A DNA stretch of 64,000 bases from Austropuccinia psidii (lineage: Eukaryota; Basidiomycota; Pucciniomycetes; Pucciniales; Sphaerophragmiaceae), in NCBI GenBank assembly GCA_023105745.1, contig JALGQZ010000011.1, forward strand, positions 29,696,612-29,760,611, read 5' to 3'. Shown one piece after another: positions 26,118 through 38,779 of the stretch (its first letter is position 1; each line of letters begins with the position of its first letter). The notes below the pieces were generated by a model that saw only the letters and a list, made by a program, of their open reading frames with translations, was not told the origin of the DNA and made no database searches. Made by a program: the position numbers and the translations under genes.

Positions 26118-27916
26118 TGTGAGCCTTAGAGGTAATTCCATATACCCAAAAGACCACAAATACAAAAATAACATATTAATATAAATAAAATAAAATTATT
26201 TATATTATTAAAATAAAAATCAAAATATATATACAAAATTATATTAAAAATAAAAAATTAATCACAATTTAGAAATAAAAATACATTAAATTTTGTAAGT
26301 ATAAAATTACATTTATACTTGAAAAAATTAAGTAAAAATGAAATTTTAACAAAATTGTGAAAAAAAGTTAAATAAGAATTATTATAACTTTTTATCCAAT
26401 AAATAAACACATAAAAATTATTTCACCATTGGATTCCTCATAAAAAATCTAGTGGGGTCACCTCTGAGTGAAATTCTTGTAACTCCACTCTAAATAAGCT
26501 TAAATTAAGTTTTTAGTATTTTCATTACAAAAGTTTAAAATCCTCAAAACTTCAATTTAATTCACACCACATGTGGTGTTAACCATCAAATTTTGTGTTA
26601 AAATTGAGGTGTTGTGTTTAGTTTAGAATCTATGAGGAATTGAAGTATTTTCAATTGAATTCAATTGAAATGTCAAAATGTGCGCATGTATTACATAAGT
26701 GAACTTTGATTTACATATGAGGTGTCAATTATTACTGTATTGTACTGTACAATTGAATTGAATTACATATGTAAATTATAAGTATAATAAATGATGAGGA
26801 ATTAAAGGAAAAATAAATTGGAAAGATTAAATTTGGGGGGGAAAAGGAACTCCAGCTCTAAGGGGGAGCTAGACCCCCAAAATCCTTTCTGAAAGGCATG
26901 GGATGTCAAAATTCACGCAAAAGTTCATCCCTTTTGGCCTGGAATTGAGTTACAGGGTCTGTGAACTCAATTGATGATGAGGTTTTGATACCAACTGGGG
27001 TAGTTTTAGCTGTTGCCAAGAGGGTAAAGCTACCCTTAAGATAAAACAATCATAGTAAAAACAGTTTTAACTGATTTCTACGCCTTTGACACACATTCTG
27101 ACGTGTTTTGAAGGCTCTAGGCCTGGTATTGCTATAGTAATGGCTGATTTAAGGGTCTAAAATGGCTTAAACCAGCCCTTTTTGGTCTGAACCAGGGTTC
27201 AATGATGCTATAATTGGATTTTCTGTTGTCAGACTGTTTTTCACGACTGACAAGAGTAAATTTCAATTTTGGAGCAAGAGAATTGGTGGCTATAAAAGAA
27301 TGTCTTCTTTGCCCCACTTTTCTCTTCATGTTAGAATCTTTTCCTTTTATTAATTAGTTTAAACACTGTTAAACCAATCAATAAAAGATTCCAACCACCA
27401 TTTTAAAATCAGTTTAATCCTTTCAACCACGTGAAAAAATCATTCTAATCATTGTTTGTAACTCTTATAATCATTTCTACCCCTAAACAACCCCAAAAGT
27501 GAATTAAAGCATCTTTCATCACTGTAAACTTTGTCACTTTGTTTCCAAATTCACTCTGGTCACTTTTGGGCGTGTTTTCTCTTTAATATTCTTTTTAAAG
27601 ACTTTGCTCTTTAATTAATTGCTTGCAGTCCTTTGCTCAATTAATTCCAATTGAAATTGCTCTTGAAGAAATTTCTTTTGTAGCCTTAAAATATCTCTTG
27701 TAGAGTATTTTTTGGATAAATTTTTATTGTTGGTAAAACAATAAATTTTTATAATATTATTGTTTTATACTAATAAAGCTATAAACAATAAAATTGGCGT
27801 GTTTTCTCTTAAAAATAATATTTCTTACTATTTTTAATTGATTTTTACCTTCTACAAATTTTGAGGACAGGAAAAGCACTTGATTTTTAATCAAAGTTTC
27901 ATATCCACACCTTACA
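26118..27916 (+). repeat. 5' LTR of L2
   Basis: Near-identical to 34337-36173. Starts TGTGAGCC, ends CACACCTTACA, and contains a TATA box at 27291. Confidence 0.95.
27291..27298 (+). promoter_or_regulatory. TATA box of the L2 LTR
   Basis: TATAAAAG, conserved at 35548-35555 in the 3' LTR, in GGTGGCTATAAAAGAATG. It is the best promoter candidate for the L2 transcript. Confidence 0.6.
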
Positions 27917-27918
27917 TT

Positions 27919-27934
27919 TGGGGGCGCAGCCGTG
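27919..27934 (+). other. primer-binding site of L2
   Basis: TGGGGGCGCAGCCGTG begins two bases after the LTR end. It would pair with a tRNA 3' end whose discriminator base is C before CCA. The tRNA identity is not determined here. Confidence 0.7.
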
Positions 27935-28150
27935 ATATTTTACCTGTGACATATTTTTTTACTCTTTTTAAATCTTTTCTTATATTGAAAAACTTAAAAA
28001 CATATAAAAAATACTTATAATTCAAAAAATCCATAAAAAATAAGTTTTTTTTCATATTATAAGTGAGGCTTATATTTTTATTTCCTTTTTGAAATATCCT
28101 TTTTTTTACTTAATCAATTGGTTTTTTCATTGATTTTAGTGTCTGACAAC

Positions 28151-29052
28151 ATGGTAAGACAAGAAAACATTGAAACAGCCTCAACAGTCACCAGCATTAT
28201 TCCTTCCAGTACTGTTAATTCTGACCATAATAGTACTATTATTGTGACTCAGAATATTCAACCTGAACCAATATCTTCTGAATTGATCAACTTGGACATA
28301 AGTAATACCCTTCAGAAAGCTAAGAATTTGGCCAATAGTAAGTTTTTTGACGTAAAATTACTATTTTAAACCTTTTTAATCATAAAATAGGCCTTCAACT
28401 GGATCAGGAGCCAGCTATAACCCCTCAAGCAGCTCCCAGAAAGGTAATAGACGTGATTATGGCAGAGGCCAATCAGGTACAGAAGGAAAAGGGTCAGTTG
28501 ATGACTTCCAAACAACTAAAATGGGTCATTCTGAAGCTGATAATACCATTTTACCTTCAAAAAGAGCTGACACCGCCACAAAAAGCCTCTGTGGACATAT
28601 ACAAAGCCAGCCACAGTTCATACAACAATGCACTTCAATTCAAAGAGTACCAGATCCTTGCAGACCTGTGGAAGAATTGCATGAATTCTTACCTGACAGT
28701 AAGGAAATTCCTGGGCCATCCCAACACTTGCAAATTGCTCAATGGATGGCATCCATTGATGGAGAAGAAAAACATGATTCTGTTGACACTAGAATGGAGG
28801 AAAAACAACCCTCCACCACCCAAACCAGTGCCAAAAACAGCCCCAGTGGCCAGCACCAGCAATTCCAACGTGAAAAAACAGCCACAAGTTCCAAAGAAGG
28901 GCAAAGGGAAGGCACCAGCCCCAAAACCTTACAGCCAGGGCTACAGAATCCCAAAGATTCAACAGGATGCCATGGAAAATGTATTTCAAATGGCCAGAAC
29001 CATGATGGAATTACAGAAGAAAGAGGAAGCCAGATTAAAATTCCAGAAATGA
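28151..29052 (+). CDS. L2 ORF1: Gag-side protein with one intron
   Basis: Exon 1 is 28151-28337 and exon 2 is 28391-29052. The intron 28338-28390 starts GTAAGT and ends AATAG. Joined, they give 282 residues with no stop. Without splicing, the frame starting at 28151 stops at 28369. The N-terminus is Ser/Thr-rich, the middle has KASVDIYKASHSSYNNAL-type helices, then a proline/lysine-rich stretch (NNPPPPKPVPKTA, KKGKGKAPAPKP), then a short helical end (MENVFQMARTMMELQKK). No capsid or zinc knuckle is present; those lie in ORF2. Role is unknown: possibly an assembly or RNA-binding accessory. It ends in an AUGA overlap with ORF2. The ATG choice is the first Met in the open frame after an in-frame AG; an upstream leader exon is possible. 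Confidence 0.7.
29049..29052 (+). promoter_or_regulatory. AUGA stop-start overlap between L2 ORF1 and ORF2
   Basis: The ORF1 TGA (29050-29052) shares two bases with the ORF2 ATG (29049-29051). Overlaps of this kind are known to drive termination-reinitiation, for example AUGA in victoriviruses and UAAUG in SART1. Here it is inferred from position only. Confidence 0.55.
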
Positions 29053-32000
29053 TTTCTGATATATTTGATTCCATCCCAGAGTTGTATGATGCTATAAATG
29101 ACGTGAAAAAACATCTTTCTGATAAAAATGAAACCATTTGTAACAACATTAAAACAAACAACCTGAGTCTTTGCCAAATTAATGAAACACTTATGTGTTT
29201 TGAAAATCTTTTAAGAACAATTAAAATTTCCAATAATGATAATTCTTTTGGCAATAAAATAAATGAACAATCTGCCATTATTAAAGAATCAACAGATATA
29301 TATTCTAAATTCAATATTGATGACATAATTGAAACAATAATTAAACAAGCCATAAATATTATCAAAGCAGATAACAAGAAAGTCCTTGATGACATTTCAA
29401 ATTCATTTAATGAAGTAAAGACATATACCATTGCCTTGAAAAAGTGTTTTGATGCTTCACAAGAAGAAGTATCAAAATTATCAATGAAATTGAATCAAGT
29501 CACTGCTGATAACACAAGACAGACAGAGTTATGGCAAGAACTAACACATAAGGAAGACATGTATAAAATTGAAGTAATAAATTTAATACAAAGCTTCCAA
29601 CATGAATACAGAAATTCCCAAAGGTGTAGCAACAGTAAAATAAATGACATTGAACAAATACTGAACACCTTACCAAGAATGTCTACACCTCTAAATCAAA
29701 ATGAGGGAACAAGAATTCCAAATCCACAAGTATTGGATCCTGATAATTCGCAATTAAAAAATGAATTATCCACTTCCTTTCATAACTTGGAACCATCAAT
29801 GGGCCAAGCACTCTTGAGAGAAGTTCCAAAACTTAAAGAATGGCCTCACTTCAGTGGTGAAGGAGAGTATGACCATATGGAATTCATTGGAGGTATTGAC
29901 ATGATCAAAGAGGATTTTGAATTACCAGACAGATTGGTAACAGCCAGGTTTAACACCTTGTTTACCAGATCAGCTCACAGATGGTACATAAAAATAAGAC
30001 AAGCACATGGACACCAGAGTTGGACTTGGTGGAAAACCCAAATCATCAACAAATGGGCAAATGATGCTTGGAGGTTTAAAGTTGAAACAGCCTTTGAATC
30101 TGCCAAATTTAATGCTGATAAAGACAAAGATTTACCATGGTTTTGCCAACAAAAAGACATATTAACAGCATTATATCCTGACATGTCAGAATTTATGATC
30201 CATAGAAAAATTCTGAGACAATGTGGAGGTGACTTAGAGCATGCTGTCAAAAGCAGGACTACTGAACAATCTTCAGCAGAAGATATTATCAATATATTAG
30301 AAGAAGTAACCACCAGAACCAAAATTGGTTCTAGTAGGGTGAATCTCAAAACAAGGTTTAATACACCTTGGAAAGATTCTGTGGACAAAAACCCCAAAGA
30401 AAATTCTAGTAATATGAAGTATAAATCTGCAGATACAGTCAGAGAGTGCCATATTTGCCAAAGCACCACCCATTTATTCAATACATGTCCAAAAAGGGGG
30501 AAGATCAATGAAATTGACATTGAAAAGGAACCAGATGTTGAAAAAGAAGACATAATTGAAGACAATTCAGATGACAAGTCATCCATATTTTCTGAATCTT
30601 CAAAAGATATAGAAAATATCAATGCCACTTTTGACATCATGGACTCTTATTCCCACTTGCCACAATTGAGCAATGGTCAAGTTGATTTATCAAAAGTTCA
30701 AGATGCACAACTTATGAAGACAAAACCAAACAGAGGGAAAGGCTATACAGCTGGTAACTCCTGTATAACAGAAGTGGCGATTGACAACAAGCCCACCAAA
30801 CCTTTACTTGACCCAGGAGCCTTCTTCTCTTGTGTTGGAAAATCTTTTCTTAAGACTTGTGTACCAAATTTTGAAGACCAGTTGTTACCAATTGATGGTA
30901 TAAAATTCAACAGTGCAAGTAACCCAATGAAAGCATTAGGAATCTTTGAGACCAATGTCATATTCCCACACATCAATGGGAATTTAAGAATCACAGTTGA
31001 ATTTGTTGTTATGGAAAATTGCTCTAGTACCCATTTTATATTGGGAAATGACTATTTAATCATGTATGGGATAGATTTACATAATAACAAAGACAGATAC
31101 TTTACAATTGGGGACAATAAGCGCCAAAAATTTGCCTTTTTACCATTTAAAAGACAAATTACAGTAAACAAAGTATCACCAGTCAACTTAGAGTCAGAGA
31201 AATTCAAGTCTGAACAGTTAAATGAGGCTGAAATAAGCCTTCATCTGACTGATAAACAAGAAAATGAACTTTCTTCCCTTTTGTATGACCAGAGAGGAGC
31301 CTTTGCTACAGACAAAGAACCTCTAGGAGCAATTATTGGTCATGAAGCTGACATCATTCTGAACATTGAGAGACCTTATCCACCACTCCTAGGAAGACCT
31401 GCATATCCAGCAAGTCCAAAATCAAGGGAAGCTCTTGAAATTCATATCAAAGAACTTCTGGACCTTGGTGTAATAAGAAAAGTAGGCCACAATGAAGAGG
31501 TAGAAATAACTACACCAGTCATAGTGGCGTGGCATAATGGAAAATCCAGAATGGTTGGGGACTTTAGAGCTTTGAACACTTACACTGTTCCAGACAGATA
31601 CCCAATACCAAAAATCCAAATTGCCCTTACTCAAATATCTCAAGCAGTTTATATAACCACTATGGATGCCCTTAAAGGATTCCATCAAAATGTGGTGACA
31701 CCAAGAGCAAGAAAATACTTAAGAATTATTGTTCATTGTGGAGTGTATGAATACTTAAGAATGCCCTTTGGTATTAAAAATGCACCTTCACACTTCCAAA
31801 GAATGATGAATGAAATCTTCCCTGAAGAACTCTCAGAGGGATGGTTAATCATTTACATTGATGACATTATTGTCTGTTCCAAAACTTGGGAGGAACACAT
31901 GTACAGATTGTCCAGAGTTTTGACAAAAATTCAATCAGTAAGCATGAAAATATCCTTGAAGAAATGTCATTTTGGATTTAAAGAACTTAAAGCACTAGGA

Positions 32001-34313
32001 CATGTTGTATCTGGTTTGTCCCTTGGAATTGACAAAAGCAAAGTTGCAGCAGTATTGCTAAAACCCATGCCTCAGAATAAGAAGGAAATTCAGTCATTCT
32101 TAGGTTTTTCAGGATATTACAGGCAACACATTAAAGATTTTGCATCCATAGCAAGACCACTTTATAAACTGTGTGAGAAAGACACAGTATTTGAAATGAC
32201 TGTTGACAGAGTCAAAGCTTTTGAGTCTCTAAGAGAAGCCTTGACCACTGCTCCACTCTTACTGATCCCAGACTTTAAAATTGCCTTTTAAATTGTATAT
32301 TGATGCATCAGGGGATGGGCTGGGTGCTGCACTTCACCAAGTTCAGATCATAAATGATAAACCTGTAGAAGGACCCATATGGTTTATATCCAGGCAGATC
32401 AAACCAACTGAAGCCAGGTATGGAGCAAGTCAAATGGAATGTCTATGCCTTGTCTGGGCCTTGGAAAAATTGAACTACTTCTTGGAGGGATGTGTTTTTG
32501 AAGTGATAACAGATTGTACAGCTGTCAAGTCACTTTTAAACATGAAAACACCCAACAGACATATGCTCAGATGGCAAATAGCCATACAGGAATACAGAGG
32601 CAATATGACTATTGTTCATAAGGATGGAAATATTCATAAGAATGCAGATGGACTAAGCAGATGGACATTACCAAATAATATTGATAATCCTGCTTATGTG
32701 CCAGAAGAAGCTTCACCACAAATCCCAATAGAAGGAATAAGTGTTACAGACTTGAACACCACCTTCTTTGAAGAAGTCAGGAATAGTTACACTAAAGATA
32801 AAAATTGTAGCATCTTATGCCAATTACTTAACAAAGACTGTAAAGACAACTCTCTAATACATGCCTTGGATGAAGTATGGAAAAAATCCTATGATGAAGG
32901 AAGATTTCACCTATTGGATGGTATAATTTACCACAGAACCAAGCACACATGTGTCATGACAGTTGTAGACAGGTCATTAATCAATCTTGCACTGAAAGAA
33001 TGCCATGATAGCCCCTTTTCAGGAAATCTGTCTGAAGACAGAACAAGAGAAAAAGTAAAGACCTGCATATGGTGGCCAATGTGGCAAAAGGATGTTGCAG
33101 AGTATTGCAAAACCTGTGACAGATGTCAAAAAGCAAATAAATCCACTGGCAAAAGACTTGGAAATATGATCAAAATCCAAGAACCCAGCAGACCTTGGGA
33201 AATTGTCCATATGGATTGGGTAACTGGCCTACCACCAGGGGGTGACAGGAGTTACAATGCTTTCCTAGTAATTGTGGACAGATTTAGTAAAACTCCAATC
33301 TTTTTGCCATGTCACAAAGATGATACAGCCATGGATACAGCCCTTCTAATATGGAATAGAGTAGTATCATGGACTGGAATATTTACAAATATCATTAGTG
33401 ACAGAGATCCTAAATTCACCTCAGCACTGTGGATAAATCTTCACCAGCTATTTGGGACAAAATTATCCTTCTCCATAGCCTACCACCCACAAACTGATGG
33501 CCTAGCTGAAAGAATGATTCAAACCTTAGAAGATATGGTGAGAAGATTTTGTGCATATGGCCTTGAATTTAAAGATAGTGATGGTTTCACCCATGATTGG
33601 TGTACTCTTCTACCCGCACTGGAACTGGCACACAAAGCTTCCATCCATGCCAGTACCAATGAAACTCCTGCTATTTTGGAAAAAGGATGGAATCCCAAAT
33701 TACCCCAAGATTCTTTAAGGAAAGATTTGGTTGAAATACATCCTACAGCTGCCAGCTTCAAATGAATGCTAGACAGAGCCAGAAAGAATGCAGTAAGGTG
33801 CATGGAAGACTCATTTGCATATGCTAAAGATAAATGGGACAAATCTCATGCCACTCCAGATTTCAAGGTAGGGGATTTAGTACTAGTATCCACTACAAAC
33901 TTCAATAACATCAAGGGATGTAAAAAGCTCAAAAACTCCTTTTCAGGACCTTTTGTCATTAAAGCCCTCCATAGGGAAATTGCTGCTGAAGTAGAACTAT
34001 CTGAAGAACTTAGCAATAAGCATCCCACATTTCCAGTGACCTTGATAAAGCCATATAAATCTATAATGCTGAGAAATTCCCCTTGAGGAATAAGATTCTC
34101 CAAGTTATACCTCCTATTGAAACATCTGGTACTAAGAAAATTACCAAAGTTCTTAAAGAAAGGAAATTAAGAACCAAGAAAGTAAGGGAATACCTTGTTA
34201 GGTACAGTGACCCAACTTATGAAGATGAATGGTTAGAAGAAAAAGATATACCAGAAGCTACCAAACTCCTCAGGAGGTTCAGACACACTAGAAATACCAA
34301 TATTACAAAGTAA
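29049..34313 (+). pseudogene. L2 Gag-PR-RT-RNaseH-IN-chromodomain polyprotein, three lesions
   Basis: From ATG 29049: coiled-coil-rich start; capsid region (LKEWPHFSGEGEYDHMEF, about residues 255-430); zinc knuckle CHICQSTTHLFNTC (CX2CX4HX4C); protease with DPG at the active site (LLDPGAFFSC); RT with intact YIDD (about 31855). A frameshift in an A4 run at 32277-32280 ends this frame at 32291. The next frame (32281-33765) has RNase H and integrase: [17 protein letters not shown], then [11 protein letters not shown] and DGLAERMIQ (DDE). An in-frame TGA follows at 33763-33765, then the GDLVLVSTTNF tail. A second frameshift near 34055-34083 precedes a chromodomain-like end (REYLVRYSDPTYEDEWL) at 34083-34313. 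The E3 copy has the expected frame at the first lesion ([10 protein letters not shown]), so that shift is a mutation and not programmed. Confidence 0.93.
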
Positions 34314-34323
34314 TATTCTTTTT

Positions 34324-34336
34324 TAGGGGGAGGGAA
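34324..34336 (+). other. polypurine tract of L2
   Basis: TTAGGGGGAGGGAA abuts the TGTGAGCC start of the 3' LTR. Confidence 0.8.
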
Positions 34337-36173
34337 TGTGAGCCTTAGAGGTAATTTCATATACCCAAAAGACCACAAATACAAAAATAACATATTAATA
34401 TAAATAAAATAAATTTATTTATATTATTAAAATAAAAATCAAAATATGAATACAAAATTATATTAAAAATTTAAAAAATAATTACAATTTAAAAATAAAA
34501 ATACATTAAATTTTGTAAGTATAAAATTACATTTATACTTGAAAAAATTAAGTAAAAATGAAATTTTAACAAAATTGTGAAAAAATAAATAAATTTGGAA
34601 AAAAGTTAAATAAAAATTATTATAACTTTTTATCCAATAAATAAACACATAAAAATTATTTCACCATTGGATTCCTCATAAAAAATCCAGTGGGGTCACC
34701 TCTGAGTGAAATTCTTGTAGCTCAACTCTAAATAAGCTTAAATTAAGTTTTTAGTATTTTCAATACAAAAGTTGAAAATCCTCAAAACTTTAATTTAATT
34801 CACACCACATGTGGTGTTAACCATCAAATTTTGTGTTAAAATTGAGGTGTTGTGTTTAGTTTAGAAGTTATGAGGAATTGTAGTATTTTCAATTGAATTC
34901 AATTGAAATGTCAAAATGTGCGTGTGTATTACATAAGTGAACTTTGATTTACATATGAGGTGTCAATTATTACTGTATTATACTGTACAATTGAATTGAA
35001 TTACATATGTAAACTATAAGTATAATACATGATGAGGAATTAAAGGAAAAATAAATTGGAAAGATTAAATTTGGGGGGAAAAGGAACTCCAGCTCTAAGG
35101 GGGAGCTAGACCCCCAAAATCCTTGCTGACAGGCGTGGGATGTCAAAATTCATGCAAACATTCATCACTTTTGGCCTGGAATTGAGCTACAGGGTCTGTG
35201 AACTCAATTGATGATGAGGTTTTGATACCAACTGGGGTAGTTTTAGCTGTTGCCAAGAGGGTAAAACTACCCTTAAGATAAAAAAATCATAGTAAAAACA
35301 GTTTTAACTGATTTCTACGCCTCTGACACACATTCTGACGTGTTTTGAAGGCTCTAGGCCTGGTATTGCTATAGTAATGGCTGATTTAAGGGTCTAAAAT
35401 GGCTAAAAATGGCTATAAATGGCTTAAACCAGCCCTTTTTGGTCTGAACCAGGGTTCAATGATGCCATAATTGGCTTTTCTGTTGTCAGACTGTTTTTCA
35501 CGAATGACAAGAGTAAATTTTACTTTTTGAGTAAGAGAATTGGTGGCTATAAAAGAATGTCTTCTTTGCCCCACTTTTCTCTTCATGTTAGAATCTTTTC
35601 CTTTTATTAATTAGTTTAAACACTGTTAAACCAATCAATAAAAGATTCCAACCACCATTTTCAAATCATTTTAATCCTTTTAACCACGTGAAAAAATAAT
35701 TATAATCATTGTTTGTAACTCTTATAATCATTTTTACCCCTAAACCACCCCAAAAGTGAATTAAAGCATCTTTCATCACTGTAAACGTTGTCACTTTGTT
35801 TCCAAATTCCTTCTGGTCACTTTTGGGCGTGTTTTCTCTTTAATATTCTTTTTAAAGACTTTGTTCTTTAATTAATTGCTTGCAGTTCTTTTCTCAATTA
35901 ATTCCAATTGAAATTGCTCTTGAAGAAATTTCTTTTGTAGCCTTAAAATATCTCTTGTAGAGTATTTTTTGGATAAATTTTTATTGTTGGTAAAACAATA
36001 AATTTTTATAATATTATTGTTTTATACTAATAAAGCTATAAACAATAAAATTGGCGTGTTTTCTCTTCAAAATAATATTTCTTACTATTTCTAATTGATT
36101 TGTACCTTATACACATTTTGAGGACAGGAAAAGTACTTGATTTTTAATCAAAGTTTCATATCCACACCTTACA
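34337..36173 (+). repeat. 3' LTR of L2
   Basis: Near-identical to the 5' LTR. Extra length comes mainly from a local duplication of AATGGCTAAAAATGGCTAT near 35398-35420 and AAATAAATAAATTTGG near 34583. Confidence 0.95.
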
Positions 36174-38321
36174 TAAGTTTTGACTTCTCTTTTGGCAGGC
36201 CAGGCAAGATTGAACCCATTTCTTGACTGATTTCTTCATTCCTTCCCACCAAAATCTTGCTTTAATTCTTCTATAAGTTTCATTTTCCCCTCTGTGGCCC
36301 ATGCCTTTATGAAGTGACTTTAAAATGTAGCTTTGAGCTTCTTGACTTGATATCATCAGTTGAGGGTTTGGGTTGTTTCTTCTTTTAAGCTGGCCATCTT
36401 CCAAGAAAAAGTTGGGTGACCTTCTTTTAATCCTTCTAAACTCTTCATCTTTGCTTGATTGTGGTTTTTTCATTGTACTTAGGTATTCTTGCATTCTCTT
36501 CCAAAATCCTTCTTGTTTGGTTGGTACTTGTATTCCTGAAAAATGGAGTGAGTTCAAATTCTTAGCCCCAAATCCAGGGTGTGGCTTGATCCAATCTTCT
36601 TCTTCATCAAATTCTGGTGCATCTTCATCTTCTTCTTCTGAGTTTTTTGGTCTTCTGGATAGCCCATCTGGCATAGTGAAAGTTTTCCCTGGTTTGTGTA
36701 CCAAAGCAAAGGAAAATAGTTCAATGAAAGCCACCCATCTTGTCATGGGGGCATTGGGTAAGCAAGGGGTGTTGATCATTTCAGTTAAGGCCTTGGCATC
36801 AACCTGTAATTCAAAATGTTGTCCCCAAAGTATTGTCTGAAGCTTCTTGAGAATTCTTGCAACTCCACAGAGTTCCAATTTGGGTTGCGAGTATTTTGAT
36901 TCTATTTTTGAGGTAGTTATTTATTCATATAATACTGGTCTGTCTTTTCCTTCTTTGTCTTCTTGAGTGAGTACCGCTCCAGAAGCAATGTAGCTTGAAT
37001 CTACTGCTAACTTAATTTTTCCTGCTCCTTTGTCCTAATCCAATTTCTTGAGGGTTATTTCTTCTCCAACTCTTCTTCTTAGCTTATGAAAAGCTTCTTC
37101 ACATTTTTGATCCCAATCCCAGTCAACATCTTCTCTGGTGAGCCTCCTGAGTGGTGATGCAACTTGTGAGAAGCTTTCAATAAACATCCTTACATAAGTA
37201 CAAAGTCAAAGAAATCCCCTTATTTCCTTCTTGTTAAGAGGTGTTGGCCAATTTTGAATTTTGTTGATCTTTTGTTTTGAAATTGTTCTTTTAAATGATA
37301 CAACATGCCCTACTATGTCCAAAGCTGGAACACAGCATGCAAACTTTGATCCTGAGATAGTAAGTCCTGCTTCTTCAATCCTGAATAAGACTCTTTCTAG
37401 GGTTATGGCATATTCCCATATAAATGTTCTAATTGAGGGGTTTTCTGGTAGGGTTTCTTGCTTGTAAAGTGATCTTGGTCCTTTGATTCCTCCATCATCA
37501 ATAAATATTCCTACACTTTCTGGTATTTCTTCTTGAAGTATCCAGGTCATTTGGGCTTGGTATACTGCTACTGAGTTGGTGGCTCCTTGGGGTAGTCTTG
37601 TAAGTTGCATCCTTCCAAGGGGTGTTTCAAAAGTAGTGAGGGGTCTTGTAGTGACATCTAATTCTCTTTCATCATATCCTCCCATGATGTCTCCTAGTCC
37701 ATAGCATTCTCTTCCTGCAAATGCATCTACAAATTCTTCAATATGAGGTGGTAAGCCAGCATACTTAATGGTGACTTTGTTGAGTTCTTGAAGGTCATGG
37801 ACAATTCTGAGTTTCCCATTTGATTTGGCCACACAAAAGATTGGGCTTGTGTAGCTTGAGGTGGATTGCTCATAGAGTCCAGTCCTGATTCTTTCTCTAA
37901 TTAGTTCAGTAAACTGAGGTAAAATTGATTTGGGAATGGGAATTTGTTTCTTCTGCCAAGGTTCATGAAGTATTACTGGTATCTTGTAAGGTTTTCCATA
38001 TGAGTGTTTGAGTAATACTCTTTCTTCTTCACAGAAAGCTATTGCTTTTTCCCTTAAGGTAATAACATTTTTGAGTAAATTGATTTCTTCATTTGATAAC
38101 CATCCTGATGGACCAAAATTGACTGCTTGGAGTCTTTCATGGGTGACCTTGAAGGTTTATTGAAATATAGGTGGGTTTGGTGATAAGGGTGTTTCATAAG
38201 GATCTCTTGACAAAGGTGGTCTTTCCAAAGGTGGGTTAAGGTCTTGAGGCATTGGCTCATTGACTGGTCTCACCTTCTTCAGGACTGATTTGTATTTGGC
38301 TGCTAAAATTTGGTAATCCAT
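36174..38321 (-). pseudogene. H pol, N-terminal half: RT, RNase H, integrase zinc finger
   Basis: The frame starts at an ATG (38321-38319, MDYQILAAKYKS) and runs to the L2 junction. Premature stops lie at 38159-38157 (TAA), 37208-37206 (TGA, after KKEIRGFL) and 36923-36921 (TAA). RT motifs include SPIFCVAKSNGKLRIVHD, RLPQGATNS and the catalytic FIDDGGIKG. RNase H has VDAKALTEMINT and a DGLSRRP end. The zinc finger is HKGMGHRGENET...CLACQ. The FIDDGG active site and NSVAVYQAQM segment separate this clade from L2, E3 and G3. No upstream Gag frame was recognised. Confidence 0.88.
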
Positions 38322-38343
38322 CTTCAATTAGTTATTTTGTTTC

Positions 38344-38348
<5 letters not shown>

Positions 38349-38381
<33 letters not shown>
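38349..38381. repeat. 33-base poly(T) tract
   Basis: Uninterrupted T run 28 bp upstream (minus-strand sense) of the H ATG, where it is a poly(A). It could be a microsatellite, a retroposed tail or an A-rich leader. A second run of about 22 T lies near 40268. Confidence 0.9.
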
Positions 38382-38383
<2 letters not shown>

Positions 38384-38779
38384 TTCTAAGAATTTGCTAG
38401 TGTCCTGAAATCTTGAGGTCTTCACAATTCTTCTTTCTTCTTTCTTCCATAAAAAATGTAGTTTAAGGTCATACAGGACCTACAACTAGGTGTGTAACCC
38501 CTGTATATTAGGTGTACAAGTCCTGCATTTTAAGTCATGCAAGGACCTCCTGGCCTAATCCAAGGGCTTATCTTGATTCTTGAGCTCCTTTGGGCTTGAG
38601 TTTGAGTTCCACTTTACTCTTGTTTTATTCTTCAATCTTCATGATTCCCACTTGATGCAAGATTCTTCTGGTTGTTTTATTTCTTGATAAGGAATTTTCT
38701 TGTCTTAATTGATGGCTTGAGACTTCACTTTGTTCATTTTGGCCACTTTGATAACAATAAGCACCTGTAAAACCCCTTG

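Larger units (their letters stand above)
26118..36173 (+). mobile_element. L2: full-length Ty3/gypsy retrotransposon nested in H
   Basis: LTRs of 1,799 and 1,837 bp with TGTGAGCC...CCTTACA ends flank a PBS (27919), two overlapping gag ORFs, pol and a PPT (34324-34336). Flanking 5-mers are AAAGT and TAAGT, a target duplication with one mismatch. The LTRs differ by scattered substitutions plus a 20-bp duplication near 35400, suggesting a fairly recent but not brand-new insertion. Pol carries three lesions, so this copy cannot be autonomous. Confidence 0.95.
23276..38321 (-). mobile_element. H: minus-strand Ty3/gypsy element, split by L2
   Basis: Includes a 3' LTR (25053 down to about 23276), a PPT, and a pol reading frame interrupted at 26117/36174 by L2. 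Removing L2 with one copy of its 5-bp duplication puts the zinc finger and integrase core of H back in the same frame, which proves the nesting order. No matching 5' LTR was recognised upstream of 38321, so its 5' end is unresolved. Confidence 0.8.

Noticed and set aside
28739..29431. 230-residue minus-strand hydrophobic ORF in L2
   Set aside because: It is the antisense shadow of the gag ORFs. Leucine/isoleucine richness comes from reverse-complemented Lys/Asn/Asp codons.
32270..32300. Programmed frameshift between RT and RNase H in L2
   Set aside because: The E3 copy keeps one frame through the same peptide, and L2 has just one extra A in a short A run. A mutation or sequencing error is simpler.
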